Made by a program: the position numbers and the translations under genes. A stretch of DNA of 64,000 bases from Streptomyces eurythermus. GTDB taxonomy: Bacteria; Actinomycetota; Actinomycetes; Streptomycetales; Streptomycetaceae. The DNA lies in assembly GCF_014649115.1 (NCBI RefSeq), contig NZ_BMSK01000019.1, positions 62,382-126,381 on the forward strand. The letters run 5' to 3'. Below the pieces are notes generated by a model. The model saw only the letters and a program-made list of their open reading frames with translations, was not told where the DNA came from and did not search any database. This document shows, piece after piece, positions 1 through 11,208 of the stretch (within the stretch, counting starts at the first letter, position 1; the number at the start of each line of letters is the position of its first letter).

Positions 1-91
1 CAACCGCCTCTCCGACCTCCTGTTCATCCTGGCCCGCACCGCCAACCAGGAAACCGGGGACGTGCTGTGGGTACCGGGCGGGGAGCGCTGA
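1..91 (+). CDS. ATP:cob(I)alamin adenosyltransferase, C-terminal end (partial)
   Basis: Only the last 29 codons are inside the window, ending at a TGA at 89-91. The frame reads RLSDLLFILARTAN and ends LWVPGGER. The Arg-Leu-Ser-Asp-Leu-Leu-Phe segment followed by an Ala-Arg turn is the typical C-terminal helix of PduO-type adenosyltransferases, which transfer the adenosyl group of ATP to cob(I)alamin to make coenzyme B12 in the cytoplasm. The family call rests on this short tail and on the neighbourhood (in Streptomyces this gene lies beside the chiC/atp region), so it is good but not certain. Confidence 0.75.
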   Translation, partial: NRLSDLLFILARTANQETGDVLWVPGGER

Positions 92-113
92 CGACCGCCT
101 CAGCCGGTGATCC

Positions 114-383
114 TCAAAGACGCCGGTAGATTTCCCTGCGGTGGCCCACCTCGACGACGAGGATGACGAGCTTGCCGTCATCGATCAGATAGGCGATCCG
201 GTAGACGCCGACGCGCAGTCGGTACAGACCGTCGTGACCGGACAGCTTCCTGACATCGGCGTCATCGCGGTACGGGTCGTCACCCAGGCGGCTGAGCGCG
301 TGCAGGATGCGCAGCGCGGTCGTCTGGTCGACGGCTCGCAACTGTCGTCGTGCCGCAGCGGTGAATTCGAAGGCGTACTTCAC
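114..383 (-). CDS. RelE/ParE-family toxin
   Basis: An 89-residue protein of RelE/ParE fold size. The C-terminal half has the family pattern Arg-Val-Gly-x-Tyr-Arg-Ile, then a hydrophobic strand, then VEVGHRREIYRRL; the basic residues of this end form the mRNA-cleaving or target-binding face in RelE-type toxins. Its start overlaps the stop of the upstream antitoxin by 4 nt (ATGA), the usual translationally coupled arrangement. By family, free toxin would inhibit growth by cutting ribosome-bound mRNA (RelE/YoeB) or by poisoning gyrase (ParE); sequence alone does not settle which, although the YefM-like partner favours the mRNA interferase. Confidence 0.85.
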   Translation of the reverse strand: MKYAFEFTAAARRQLRAVDQTTALRILHALSRLGDDPYRDDADVRKLSGHDGLYRLRVGVYRIAYLIDDGKLVILVVEVGHRREIYRRL

Positions 384-661
384 GCGGCTCCCGTCGAGGA
401 CGAGGGCGGCCCGAAAATGTCCGCCAGCACGTCCGCCAACGAGGCCCGCTGCGCGTCGTCTTCCTCTTGCAGGGTCCGCAGGGCCTTGCGGGCGAGCAGC
501 TCATCGGCGGCCTCTTCCAGCGCCTCGTACTCCTCTATGGGCACGATCGCGGCCACCGGAGCCCCGCCGCGGGTGATCACCGTGGGCTCTCCCTGTTCGG
601 CCTGGTCCAGCAGCCTGGCGAGGTGGGCCCGGGCCTCACGCACCGATACGGAGTCGTCCAT
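380..661 (-). CDS. Phd/YefM-family antitoxin
   Basis: A 93-residue protein starting at the ATG at 661. It opens with the YefM/Phd DNA-binding fold (VSVREARAHLARLLDQ), continues with PTVITRGGAPVAAIVP, which is the family beta-hairpin, and ends with an acidic helical tail that would wrap the toxin. It lies upstream of the RelE/ParE toxin and overlaps it by 4 nt. The reading frame stays open far upstream, but the TA operator (671-690) and the membrane-protein gene occupy that space, so the ATG at 661 is preferred. Antitoxins of this family neutralise the toxin and repress their own promoter. Confidence 0.85.
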   Translation of the reverse strand: MDDSVSVREARAHLARLLDQAEQGEPTVITRGGAPVAAIVPIEEYEALEEAADELLARKALRTLQEEDDAQRASLADVLADIFGPPSSSTGAA

Positions 662-670
662 GGGCGCCAG

Positions 671-690
671 TGTACGCACCTTGGTGTACA
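671..690. promoter_or_regulatory. Putative YefM-type autoregulatory operator
   Basis: The 20 bp directly upstream of the antitoxin start begin TGTACG and end TGTACA, with a CACC-TT-GGTG inverted repeat in the middle. E. coli YefM recognises palindromes with a TGTACA core, so a paired TGTAC motif 10 bp in front of a YefM-family gene is a credible operator. This is inference from position and motif. Confidence 0.5.
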
Positions 691-699
691 CGAGCACCT

Positions 700-1239
700 C
701 TACTCGGCCGGCGCCCGCTTCGGGAACAGGGTGTAGCAGCCCGCGACCAACACGTTGATGCCGATCAGCCACAGCATGCGCTCCTGCCACATCCGTAGCG
801 AGTCGGTGCCGTCGGCGTCGCCGACGTACCAGACCGCCCCCTGGAGCAGGGCGAGCGCGACGACCGCCGCCAGGATCCAGCGGCCGGCGACCTTCCACTC
901 GTGGACGGCGCGGGCGGCGCCGTACTTGGGCGGCCTCACCGGGGGCGGGCCGCCGGCGAAGCGGTGGGCCACCCGGGCGTCCACCCACTTGATGGTGGAG
1001 TGGCCGAGGCCGACGGTGAAGCCGATGTAGACCGCGGCGAGTCCGTGCCGCCAGTCGGGCTGCGCGCCGTTTTTCAGGTCGATCGCCGTGGCGACGAAGA
1101 GCACGACCTCCAGCAGCGGCTCGCACAGCAGCAGCGCCAGTCCGGTGCGCGGCATCCGCAGCGCGTACCGGAAGGCCAGTCCGGCCGCCAGCAGCACCCA
1201 GAACGCCACCTCGCAGGCGATGACCAGGCCGACGATCAC
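700..1239 (-). CDS. Membrane protein of unknown function
   Basis: A 179-residue protein with about five hydrophobic segments (residues 2-25, 32-53, 66-83, 119-140 and 154-172) and a short basic loop near 100-118. The GTG at 1239 is chosen because a GGGAG ribosome binding site lies 5 nt upstream; the frame is open much further, but that part is the antisense of the ChiS/ChiR genes. I do not recognise a family. It is transcribed divergently from chiS and its stop lies just upstream of the toxin-antitoxin operator, so it is probably a stand-alone gene. Confidence 0.75.
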   Translation of the reverse strand: MIVGLVIACEVAFWVLLAAGLAFRYALRMPRTGLALLLCEPLLEVVLFVATAIDLKNGAQPDWRHGLAAVYIGFTVGLGHSTIKWVDARVAHRFAGGPPPVRPPKYGAARAVHEWKVAGRWILAAVVALALLQGAVWYVGDADGTDSLRMWQERMLWLIGINVLVAGCYTLFPKRAPAE

Positions 1240-1392
1240 GGTTCGCTCCCCTCGTTTCCCTCCCCCATGGTCCCGGCCGGGCAAGGGCGGTTTCGTCGTC
1301 GGCGCTGAGGAGAGCGCCGTAAGCGAAAGTCGCAGTCCCGCACCCTTCCCGGGGAGCAGGCGGGGCGTCCCGCGGCCGTGTTGGATGGGGGC

Positions 1393-2565
1393 ATGGCCCG
1401 CACGTTCCCCCGCCCGCACCAGGACGACTGGTGGATCGCCGTGGGCGGGCTGCTCGGCGGGCTGCTGCTGTGGGCGCTCGGCATCCACCCCCGGGACCAC
1501 TCGGACAACCTGGTGCTGTGGCACGCGGCCTGGGCGCCCCTGGTCCCGCTGACGCTGACCGCCGCGTGCGAACCGCTGCGCCGCGTCCGGCCGCGCACCG
1601 GCCTGCTGTTCGGCACCCTGATGCTGGTGCTGGACACGGTGACCCTGGGCAGCGTGGTCACGGTCGTGCTGTACACCGACCTGATGTACGCGGCCGTGCT
1701 GTACGGCACCCCGGCCTCGGCCCGCCGCATCCCGTGGATCGCCGGGATGCTCACGGTCCTCGGCGGAGTGGTCCCCGCGGGGCTCTGGCACGATCCGCAG
1801 GGGCTGCTGATCGGGCTGGGCATCGGGGTGGTGGCGCTCGCCCCGGCCACGACCGGCGCGCTGGTGCGCGGTCACCGGGACGCCGCCGAGGCCGCCCGGC
1901 TGCGCGCCGAACAGACCGCGCTGCTGGCCGAGATGGACCGGGCCCAGGCGGTCACCGCGGAACGGGCCCGGGTGGCGCGCGAGTTGCACGACATGGTCGC
2001 CAACCACCTGTCGGCCATCGCCATCCACTCCACGGCGGCCCTCTCCCTGGACGACACGAAGACCTCCCGGGAGGCGCTGGCCGTCATCCGGGAGAACAGC
2101 GTGGCGGGGCTGGCCGAGATGCGCCGGCTGATCGGCATCCTGCGGGACCGCTCCGGGGACCGGGGGCCCGCCGCCTCCCCCACCCTGGCGGGCCTCGGCG
2201 CGCTGGTCGGCACCGCCCGGGCCAACGGCCTGGACGTCACGCTCGACGCCGGGCACGGCGAGGTGCCGGCGCCCGTGGAGCTGGCCGCCTACCGGATCGT
2301 GCAGGAGTCGCTGACCAACGCCCTGAAGCACGCGGCCGAGGGGCGCGTACGCGTGGTGCTGCGGCAGCACGGCGGCCTGCTGGACATCCGGGTGACCAGC
2401 CCGTACCAGCCGGGCGACGCCCCCCGCGCGCCGGGCTCCGGTGCCGGTCTGACCGGGATGCGGGAGCGGGCGGCGCTGCTCGGCGGCACGTTCGAGGCCG
2501 GGCCCCAAGGCGGCCTGTGGGCCGTACGGGCCGCGCTTCCGCTCACCGAAGGAGACTCCGCATGA
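1393..2565 (+). CDS. chiS: Sensor histidine kinase of the chitinase locus
   Basis: A 390-residue NarL-type kinase. The N-terminal 150 residues hold about four to five hydrophobic segments without a large external loop, followed by a coiled linker, a HisKA_3 dimerisation domain with the phospho-acceptor His near residue 199 (ARELHDMVANHL), and an ATPase domain with the N box in ESLTNALKHA and a glycine-rich GAGLTGMRERAA. The ATG at 1393 follows a G-rich stretch (GGATGGGGGC); an in-frame GTG at 1378 is possible. Its stop overlaps the regulator start by 4 nt. In S. coelicolor the kinase/regulator pair next to chiC is reported to control that chitinase; the symbol is assigned by this synteny. Confidence 0.85.
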   Translation: MARTFPRPHQDDWWIAVGGLLGGLLLWALGIHPRDHSDNLVLWHAAWAPLVPLTLTAACEPLRRVRPRTGLLFGTLMLVLDTVTLGSVVTVVLYTDLMYAAVLYGTPASARRIPWIAGMLTVLGGVVPAGLWHDPQGLLIGLGIGVVALAPATTGALVRGHRDAAEAARLRAEQTALLAEMDRAQAVTAERARVARELHDMVANHLSAIAIHSTAALSLDDTKTSREALAVIRENSVAGLAEMRRLIGILRDRSGDRGPAASPTLAGLGALVGTARANGLDVTLDAGHGEVPAPVELAAYRIVQESLTNALKHAAEGRVRVVLRQHGGLLDIRVTSPYQPGDAPRAPGSGAGLTGMRERAALLGGTFEAGPQGGLWAVRAALPLTEGDSA

Positions 2566-3209
2566 TCCGTGTCCTGGTCGCCGAGGACCAGTCCGCCGTC
2601 CGCGCCGGGCTGGTGCTGATCCTGGGCAGCGCGCCCGACATCGAGGTGGCCGGGGAGGCGGCGGACGGGGAGCAGGCGGTCGAACTGGCCCGCCGGCTGC
2701 GGCCGGACGTGGTGCTGATGGATGTGCAGATGCCGGTGCTGGACGGGGTGTCCGCGACCCGGCGGATCGTGGCCGAGGAGCTCGCCGACGTCCTGGTGCT
2801 GACCACGTTCGACCTGGACGAGTATGTGTTCGGGGCGCTGCGGGCCGGGGCGGCGGGGTTCCTGCTGAAGCACGCGGAGGCGCGGGAGCTGCTGGAGGCG
2901 GTGCGGACGGTGGCGCGCGGCGAGGGGGTGGTGGCACCGGCCGTGACCCGGCGGCTGATCGCCGAGTTCGCCGCGGGCGCGGTCCCGGGCCGGGGTACGG
3001 CGGCCGACCCGGCGGTGCTGGAGGACCTGACCCGGCGGGAGCGGGAGGTGCTCGGCTGTGTCGGCGAGGGGCTGTCGAACGCGGAGATCGCCGGCCGGCT
3101 GGACATGGCGGAGGGCACGGTGAAGACGCACGTCAGCCGGTTGCTGGCGAAGCTGGGGCTGCGCAGCCGGGTGCAAGCCGCGGTGCTGGCCAGGGAGTTG
3201 GGACTGTAG
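2562..3209 (+). CDS. chiR: NarL/LuxR-type response regulator of the chitinase locus
   Basis: A 215-residue regulator. Residues 1-120 form the receiver domain with the acidic pocket (VAEDQ), the phospho-acceptor Asp in VLMDVQMP, the Thr in VLTTFD and the conserved Lys in FLLKHA. The C-terminal 65 residues are a LuxR helix-turn-helix (LTRREREVLG, SNAEIAGRL, GTVKTHVSRLLAKL). The ATG overlaps the kinase stop (ATGA), so the two are translationally coupled. Phosphorylated by ChiS, it should activate the divergently spaced chiC promoter 40-80 bp downstream of its own stop. The role at chiC is known for the S. coelicolor homologue and inferred here. Confidence 0.88.
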   Translation: MIRVLVAEDQSAVRAGLVLILGSAPDIEVAGEAADGEQAVELARRLRPDVVLMDVQMPVLDGVSATRRIVAEELADVLVLTTFDLDEYVFGALRAGAAGFLLKHAEARELLEAVRTVARGEGVVAPAVTRRLIAEFAAGAVPGRGTAADPAVLEDLTRREREVLGCVGEGLSNAEIAGRLDMAEGTVKTHVSRLLAKLGLRSRVQAAVLARELGL

Positions 3210-3238
3210 CGGGGCGCCTGCCGGAATGGCTCCGAGAG

Positions 3239-3280
3239 TGGTCCAGACCTATTGACCTGTGGTCCAGACCTTTCTACTCT
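3239..3280 (+). promoter_or_regulatory. chiC promoter with 12-bp direct repeats (DasR/ChiR region)
   Basis: Two exact copies of TGGTCCAGACCT lie at 3239-3250 and 3260-3271. Between and after them are a -35 box TTGACC (3252-3257) and, 17 nt later, a -10 box TACTCT (3275-3280). This repeat pair overlapping the -35 region is the hallmark of Streptomyces chitinase promoters. The repeat also resembles the DasR site (dre, TGGTCTAGACCA), which explains induction by chitin-derived amino sugars. ChiR probably acts here as well. Confidence 0.9.
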
Positions 3281-3346
3281 CGCAGCACCGTGGGGCATGA
3301 AGGCTCAGTCATGCCCCTGACACCTCTACGACGAGGGAGGCGCTCC

Positions 3347-5164
<1,818 letters not shown>

Positions 5165-5182
5165 GACCCGTAAGAAAAGCTC

Positions 5183-5629
5183 TTAAGCGACGTTGACGCG
5201 CTGACCGGGCGGGGCTGCTTCCAGCCACGCGAGAAATCCGGTCAGCGCGTCTTCGCTCATGGCGAGTTCGAGGCGGGTGCCCCGATGCGTACAGGCCAGC
5301 ACCACCGCGTCGGACAGCAGCGCCAGTTCCTCCTCGCCCTCGGGCAGCCGGCGCCCGGCCACCTCGATCTGCGCCCGCTCCAGAACCCGGCGGGGGCGGA
5401 CGGCGTAGGAGAAGACCCGGTACCACTCGATGCGGTCGCCGTTGTAGCGGGCGACGCCGTAGGACCAGCCCTTGCCGCCCGTATCCGGTTTCTCCGGGAT
5501 GTCCCAGCGCAGCGAGCAGTCGAAGGTCCCGCCGGAGCGCTGGATGAGCCGGCGCCGCAGCCCGAACAGGAACAGCCCCACCACCACGAGCGCGACCACG
5601 ATTCCGCACACAGTCAGAGCGAGGACCAT
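5183..5629 (-). CDS. DUF2550 family membrane-anchored protein
   Basis: A 148-residue protein with one N-terminal membrane segment (about residues 3-24) and a cytoplasmic or external beta-rich domain (KGWSYGVARYNGD, EWYRVFSYAVRPRR). It matches the DUF2550 family that sits directly downstream of atpC in actinobacteria; no function is established. The ATG at 5629 is preferred over the in-frame GTG at 5635 because AGGAGG lies 9 nt from the ATG but only 3 nt from the GTG. It is separated from the atp operon by a strong terminator and converges with chiC, 18 bp away. Confidence 0.85.
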   Translation of the reverse strand: MVLALTVCGIVVALVVVGLFLFGLRRRLIQRSGGTFDCSLRWDIPEKPDTGGKGWSYGVARYNGDRIEWYRVFSYAVRPRRVLERAQIEVAGRRLPEGEEELALLSDAVVLACTHRGTRLELAMSEDALTGFLAWLEAAPPGQRVNVA

Positions 5630-5690
5630 CGGCACCGACCTCCTCGTCTCCTAGTTGGTGGAACTGCTTCTGTATTTGAGTAATGAAACG

Positions 5691-5757
5691 GAAAAAACAC
5701 CCACATCTGCCTCAGCCGCGACCGGCACCGGATTGCTCCGGGCCGGCCGCGGCTGAG
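5691..5757 (-). terminator. Terminator of the ATP synthase operon
   Basis: A perfect 10-bp stem (CTCAGCCGCG at 5711-5720 with CGCGGCTGAG at 5748-5757), extended inward by GGC/GCC pairing. Reading on the minus strand it is followed about 13 nt later by a run of six T (5692-5697). It lies 26 bp beyond the atpC stop and should end the nine-gene atp transcript before the DUF2550 gene. Confidence 0.8.
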
Positions 5758-5783
5758 TGACGTCAACGTACCGCGCGGCTGGT

Positions 5784-6158
5784 TCAGCGCGCCGCCGCAG
5801 CACGCAGTCGGACGTCCGCGCGGCGCTCGGCGGCGGCGTCGCCCTCCGCCTTCGCCCGCTCCAGCTCCCGCTCCGTGCGCTGGACGTCGATCTCGTCCGA
5901 CAGCTCGGCGATCTCGGCCAGCAGGGACAGCTTGTTGTCCGCGAACGAGATGAAACCGCCGTGCACCGCGGCGACGACCGTTCCACCTTCACTCGTACGG
6001 ATGGTCACCGGGCCCGACTCCAGCACACCGAGCAGCGGCTGGTGACCGGGCATGACGCCGATGTCGCCGGACGTGGTGCGCGCGACGACCAGGGTGGCCT
6101 CGCCGGACCAGACCTGGCGGTCGGCGGCGACCAGCTCGACGTGCAGCTCAGCAGCCAA
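5784..6158 (-). CDS. atpC: ATP synthase F1 epsilon subunit
   Basis: A 124-residue subunit of the F1 central stalk, which couples rotation to catalysis and regulates ATP hydrolysis. The N-terminal beta-barrel carries the family sequence GDIGVMPGHQPLL and the C-terminal part is a charged two-helix hairpin rich in Glu, Arg and Ala. It is the last gene of the atp operon, 110 bp after atpD, and is followed by the operon terminator. Confidence 0.97.
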   Translation of the reverse strand: MAAELHVELVAADRQVWSGEATLVVARTTSGDIGVMPGHQPLLGVLESGPVTIRTSEGGTVVAAVHGGFISFADNKLSLLAEIAELSDEIDVQRTERELERAKAEGDAAAERRADVRLRAAAAR

Positions 6159-6268
6159 GAGTGGCTCCTCGGGTCACCACCCGGCAGGGGCGCCGGGTGT
6201 TGGGGTCAATTCTAGTGGGCGTGGGTGAGGGGGCGGGACGCGCCCGCCCCCTCGGTCGAGCACGGGGC

Positions 6269-7705
<1,437 letters not shown>

Positions 7706-8623
7706 TTATCGGTCACTCCCCGCGGTCGCGTCGGCCAGGGCGCTCGCGCCACCGACGATCTCGCTGATTTCCTGGGTGATTTCGGCCTGGCGGGCCGCGT
7801 TGGCAAGACGGGAGAGCGTGTTGATCAGCTCGCCCGCGTTGTCGGTGGCCGACTTCATCGCGCGCCGCGTGGCGGCGTGCTTCGAAGCGGCCGACTGGAG
7901 CAGCGCGTTGTACACGCGGCTCTCCACATAGCGCGGCAGCAGGGCGTCGAGGACGTCCTCCGCCGAGGGCTCGAAGTCGTACAGCGGGAGGATCTCGCCC
8001 TGCGGCTTGACCTCCTCGGCGACCTCGTCGAGGCGCAGCGGCAGCAGCCGGGCGTCGAGCGCCGTCTGCGTCATCATCGAGACGAACTCGGTGAAGACGA
8101 TGTGGAGCTCGTCCACACCACCCTCGGCCGTGTCCTTCTGGATGGCCTCGATCAGCGGCGCCGCCACCTTCTTGGCATCCGCGTACGTCGGCTCGTCGGT
8201 GAAGCCGCTCCACGACTCCGCGATCTTGCGCTCACGGAAGTTGTAGTGCGCGACACCGCGCCGGCCGACGATGTACGTGTCGACCTGCCTGCCCTCGCGC
8301 TCCAGGCGCTCGGTCAGCTGCTCCGCCGCCTTGATGGCGTTGGAGTTGAAGGCGCCGGCCAGACCGCGGTCGCTCGTGAGGAGCAGGACCGCGGCGCGGG
8401 TCGGGTTGTCCGCCTCGGTGGTGAGCGGGTGCTTGGTGTTCGAACCCGTACCGACCGCCGTGACCGCGCGCGTCAGCTCGGTCGCGTAAGGAGTGGAGGC
8501 CGCCACCTTGCGCTGCGCCTTGACGACGCGCGAGGCGGCGATCATCTCCATCGCCTTCGTGATCTTCTTGGTCGCGGTGACGGATCGGATGCGACGCTTA
8601 TAGACCCGGAGCTGGGCTCCCAT
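7706..8623 (-). CDS. atpG: ATP synthase F1 gamma subunit
   Basis: The 305-residue rotor shaft of F1. The N-terminal coiled-coil helix (IRSVTATKKITKAMEMIAAS) and the C-terminal helix that pairs with it (MKSATDNAGELINTLS) are both present, as is the central Rossmann-like part with TSDRGLAGAFN. It lies 21 bp after atpA and abuts atpD. Length and motifs are ordinary for actinobacteria. Confidence 0.97.
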   Translation of the reverse strand: MGAQLRVYKRRIRSVTATKKITKAMEMIAASRVVKAQRKVAASTPYATELTRAVTAVGTGSNTKHPLTTEADNPTRAAVLLLTSDRGLAGAFNSNAIKAAEQLTERLEREGRQVDTYIVGRRGVAHYNFRERKIAESWSGFTDEPTYADAKKVAAPLIEAIQKDTAEGGVDELHIVFTEFVSMMTQTALDARLLPLRLDEVAEEVKPQGEILPLYDFEPSAEDVLDALLPRYVESRVYNALLQSAASKHAATRRAMKSATDNAGELINTLSRLANAARQAEITQEISEIVGGASALADATAGSDR

Positions 8624-8644
8624 GAGTCAGGTCCCTTCCTTACG

Positions 8645-10234
8645 TCACTTGGCGGCGGACGGGGCGTCCTCGCCGAGCAGCTTGCCGTCCGAGGTCTCGA
8701 ACTGCTTCTTGAAGTCCGCGATCGCGTCGGCGACGGCCGTGAGGGTGTCGTCGGACATCTTGCCGCCCTCGCGGATGGAGGTCATGAGGCCCTGCTCGCT
8801 GCGGTGCAGGTACTCCAGCAGCTCCTTCTCGAAGCGGCGGATGTCGGCGACCGGAACGTCGTCCATCTTGCCGGTGGTGCCGGCCCAGACGGAGACGACC
8901 TGGTCCTCGGTGGACATCGGCTGGTACTGGTCCTGCTTCAGCAGCTCGACCATGCGCTGACCGCGCTCCAGCTGGGCCTTGGAGGCGGCGTCCAGGTCGG
9001 AACCGAAGGCGGCGAAGGCCTCCAGCTCACGGAACTGGGCGAGGTCGACGCGGAGGCGGCCGGAGACCTGCTTCATCGCCTTGTGCTGGGCGGAACCACC
9101 GACTCGGGAGACGGAGATACCGACGTTCAGCGCGGGGCGCTGACCGGCGTTGAACAGGTCCGACTCCAGGAAGCACTGGCCGTCGGTGATGGAGATGACG
9201 TTGGTCGGGATGAACGCCGAGACGTCGTTGGCCTTGGTCTCGACGATCGGCAGACCGGTCATCGAACCCGCACCCATGTCGTCGGAGAGCTTCGCGCAGC
9301 GCTCCAGCAGACGGGAGTGCAGGTAGAAGACGTCACCCGGGTAGGCCTCACGGCCCGGCGGGCGGCGCAGCAGCAGCGACACGGCGCGGTAGGCGTCGGC
9401 CTGCTTCGACAGGTCGTCGAAGATGATCAGGACGTGCTTGCCCTGGTACATCCAGTGCTGGCCGATGGCCGAACCGGTGTACGGCGCCAGGTACTTGAAG
9501 CCGGCCGGGTCGGACGCCGGGGCGGCGACGATGGTCGTGTACTCCAGCGCGCCGTTCTCCTCCAGCGCGCGGCGGACCGACGCGATGGTGGAGCCCTTCT
9601 GGCCGATGGCGACGTAGATGCAGCGGACCTGCTTCTTGGGGTCGCCCGAGCGCCAGTTGTCGCGCTGGTTGATGATCGTGTCGACGGCCAGGGCGGTCTT
9701 GCCGGTCTGGCGGTCACCGATGATCAGCTGACGCTGACCACGGCCGATCGGGGTCATCGCGTCGACGGCCTTGTAGCCCGTCTCCATCGGCTCGTGCACC
9801 GACTTGCGCTGCATGACCGTGGGGGCCTGCAGCTCGAGGGCGCGGCGGCCGTCGGTCTCGATCTCGCCGAGGCCGTCGATCGGGTTGCCGAGCGGGTCGA
9901 CGACACGGCCGAGGTAGCCCTCGCCGACCGCGACGGAGAGGACCTCACCGGTACGGGTGACCGGCTGACCCTCCTCGATGCCGCTGAACTCACCGAGGAC
10001 GATGGCGCCGATCTCGCGCTCTTCCAGGTTCAGCGCCAGGCCGAGGGTGCCGTCCTCGAACTTCAGCAGTTCGTTGGCCATGGCCGAGGGCAGGCCCTCG
10101 ACCTTCGCGATGCCGTCGCCGGCAAGGGTGACCGTACCGACCTCCTCGCGCGAGGCCGCGTCCGGCTTGTACGACTGGACGAAGTTCTCCAGCGCGTCCC
10201 GGATCTCCTCCGGCCGGATCGTGAGCTCCGCCAT
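8645..10234 (-). CDS. atpA: ATP synthase F1 alpha subunit
   Basis: The 529-residue regulatory nucleotide-binding subunit of F1. The Walker A motif GDRQTGKT is near residue 172, the Walker B strand is HVLIIFDDL, and the arginine-finger region PALNVGISVSRVGG is intact. The ATG at 10234 follows a GGAGAGCAGGGA ribosome binding site; an upstream in-frame extension would run into a hairpin region. The gene is separated from atpH by 158 bp, the longest gap inside the downstream part of the operon, which holds two hairpins listed separately. Confidence 0.98.
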   Translation of the reverse strand: MAELTIRPEEIRDALENFVQSYKPDAASREEVGTVTLAGDGIAKVEGLPSAMANELLKFEDGTLGLALNLEEREIGAIVLGEFSGIEEGQPVTRTGEVLSVAVGEGYLGRVVDPLGNPIDGLGEIETDGRRALELQAPTVMQRKSVHEPMETGYKAVDAMTPIGRGQRQLIIGDRQTGKTALAVDTIINQRDNWRSGDPKKQVRCIYVAIGQKGSTIASVRRALEENGALEYTTIVAAPASDPAGFKYLAPYTGSAIGQHWMYQGKHVLIIFDDLSKQADAYRAVSLLLRRPPGREAYPGDVFYLHSRLLERCAKLSDDMGAGSMTGLPIVETKANDVSAFIPTNVISITDGQCFLESDLFNAGQRPALNVGISVSRVGGSAQHKAMKQVSGRLRVDLAQFRELEAFAAFGSDLDAASKAQLERGQRMVELLKQDQYQPMSTEDQVVSVWAGTTGKMDDVPVADIRRFEKELLEYLHRSEQGLMTSIREGGKMSDDTLTAVADAIADFKKQFETSDGKLLGEDAPSAAK

Positions 10235-10274
10235 CTGGGTTCCCTGCTCTCCTTGTTGGGCCCGAAGTTTCACT

Positions 10275-10336
10275 TTGGGGGGATGGGGACTCCCCCCAAC
10301 AGGAGGTGAATCCTCTGCACGGCCCAACCAGGGCCG
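10275..10336 (-). promoter_or_regulatory. Two hairpins in the atpH-atpA intergenic leader
   Basis: The 158-bp spacer between atpH and atpA contains a perfect 8-bp stem (TTGGGGGG at 10275-10282 with CCCCCCAA at 10292-10299) and a 6-bp stem (CGGCCC 10320-10325 with GGGCCG 10331-10336). Neither is followed by a T run in the direction of transcription, so they look like processing, stability or translation-control structures rather than terminators. Their role is unknown; a need for more F1 alpha than delta would fit. Confidence 0.45.
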
Positions 10337-10392
10337 TAAGTACGTACTGCGTCTCTCGGACTCTGCCGAAAGACCGGTCTATCGAGTTGCTG

Positions 10393-11208
10393 CTAGCTCG
10401 CCATGCGGCGGGCGGCCTCGTCGAGCCGGTCCGCGAGGGAGCCGTTGATGACCTCGTCACCGACCTGCACCCGGATGCCGCCGATGACCTCGGGGTCGAC
10501 GTCCAGGTTGAGGTGCATCCGACGGCCGTAGAGCTTGGTCAGGGCGGCGCCGAGGCGCTGCTTCTGCCCGTCGCTCAGCGGCACCGCCGAGGTGACGACG
10601 GCGACCACGCGGTTCCGGCGTTCGGCGGCGAGCTTGGACAGGGACTCCAGTCCCGCTTCCAGGCTACGTCCACGCGGCGCGGTGGCCAGGCGCGTCACCA
10701 GTCGCTCGGTGGCCGGCTTGGCCCGTCCGCCCAGCAGCCGGTGCAGCAGCTCGGTCTTGGCCGAGGTGCCGGCGGCGCGGTCGGTGAGCGCGGCGCGCAG
10801 TTCGGTGCTGGAGGAGACGATCCGGCCGAACCGGAACAGCTCGTCCTCGACGTCGTCGAGCGTGCCCGTCTTCTCCGCGGCCGTGAGGTCGGCGATGTCC
10901 GCCAGTTCCTCCAGCGCGTCCACCAGGTCGCGCGGCTGCGACCAGCGGGACCGGGCCAGCCCGGACAGCAGGTCGGCGGTCGGGCCGCTGACCTGGCCGC
11001 CGATCAGACGCTGGACCAGCTGGGCCTTCGCCTCTCCGGGCTGCGCCGGGTCGGTGAGGACCCGGCGCAGGCCGGCCTCGCGGTCGAGCAGCGCGGTGAC
11101 GGCCGCCAGCTCGTCGGCGAGCTGCGCGGCGTCCACGGACGTGGAGTCCGTCAGCGCGTCCAGACGCTCCCGTGCGGCTGCCAGTGCCTCGCGGCTCGCT
11201 CCGTTCAT
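10393..11208 (-). CDS. atpH: ATP synthase F1 delta subunit
   Basis: The 271-residue peripheral-stalk subunit (OSCP homologue) that ties subunit b to the top of F1. The C-terminal domain carries VTSAVPLSDGQKQRL and the conserved strand DPEVIGGIRVQVGDEVINGSL. It is about 90 residues longer than E. coli delta, as is normal for Streptomyces; the extra N-terminal part is helical. Its start overlaps the atpF stop by 4 nt, so the two stalk subunits are translationally coupled, although not fused as in mycobacteria. Confidence 0.95.
   Translation of the reverse strand: MNGASREALAAARERLDALTDSTSVDAAQLADELAAVTALLDREAGLRRVLTDPAQPGEAKAQLVQRLIGGQVSGPTADLLSGLARSRWSQPRDLVDALEELADIADLTAAEKTGTLDDVEDELFRFGRIVSSSTELRAALTDRAAGTSAKTELLHRLLGGRAKPATERLVTRLATAPRGRSLEAGLESLSKLAAERRNRVVAVVTSAVPLSDGQKQRLGAALTKLYGRRMHLNLDVDPEVIGGIRVQVGDEVINGSLADRLDEAARRMAS

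Noticed and set aside
1240..2937. N-terminal extension of the minus-strand frame that ends as the membrane protein at 700-1239
   Set aside because: It runs antisense to the ChiS/ChiR genes and is Pro/Arg/Gly-rich without motifs; a GTG with a good ribosome binding site at 1239 gives a sensible membrane protein.
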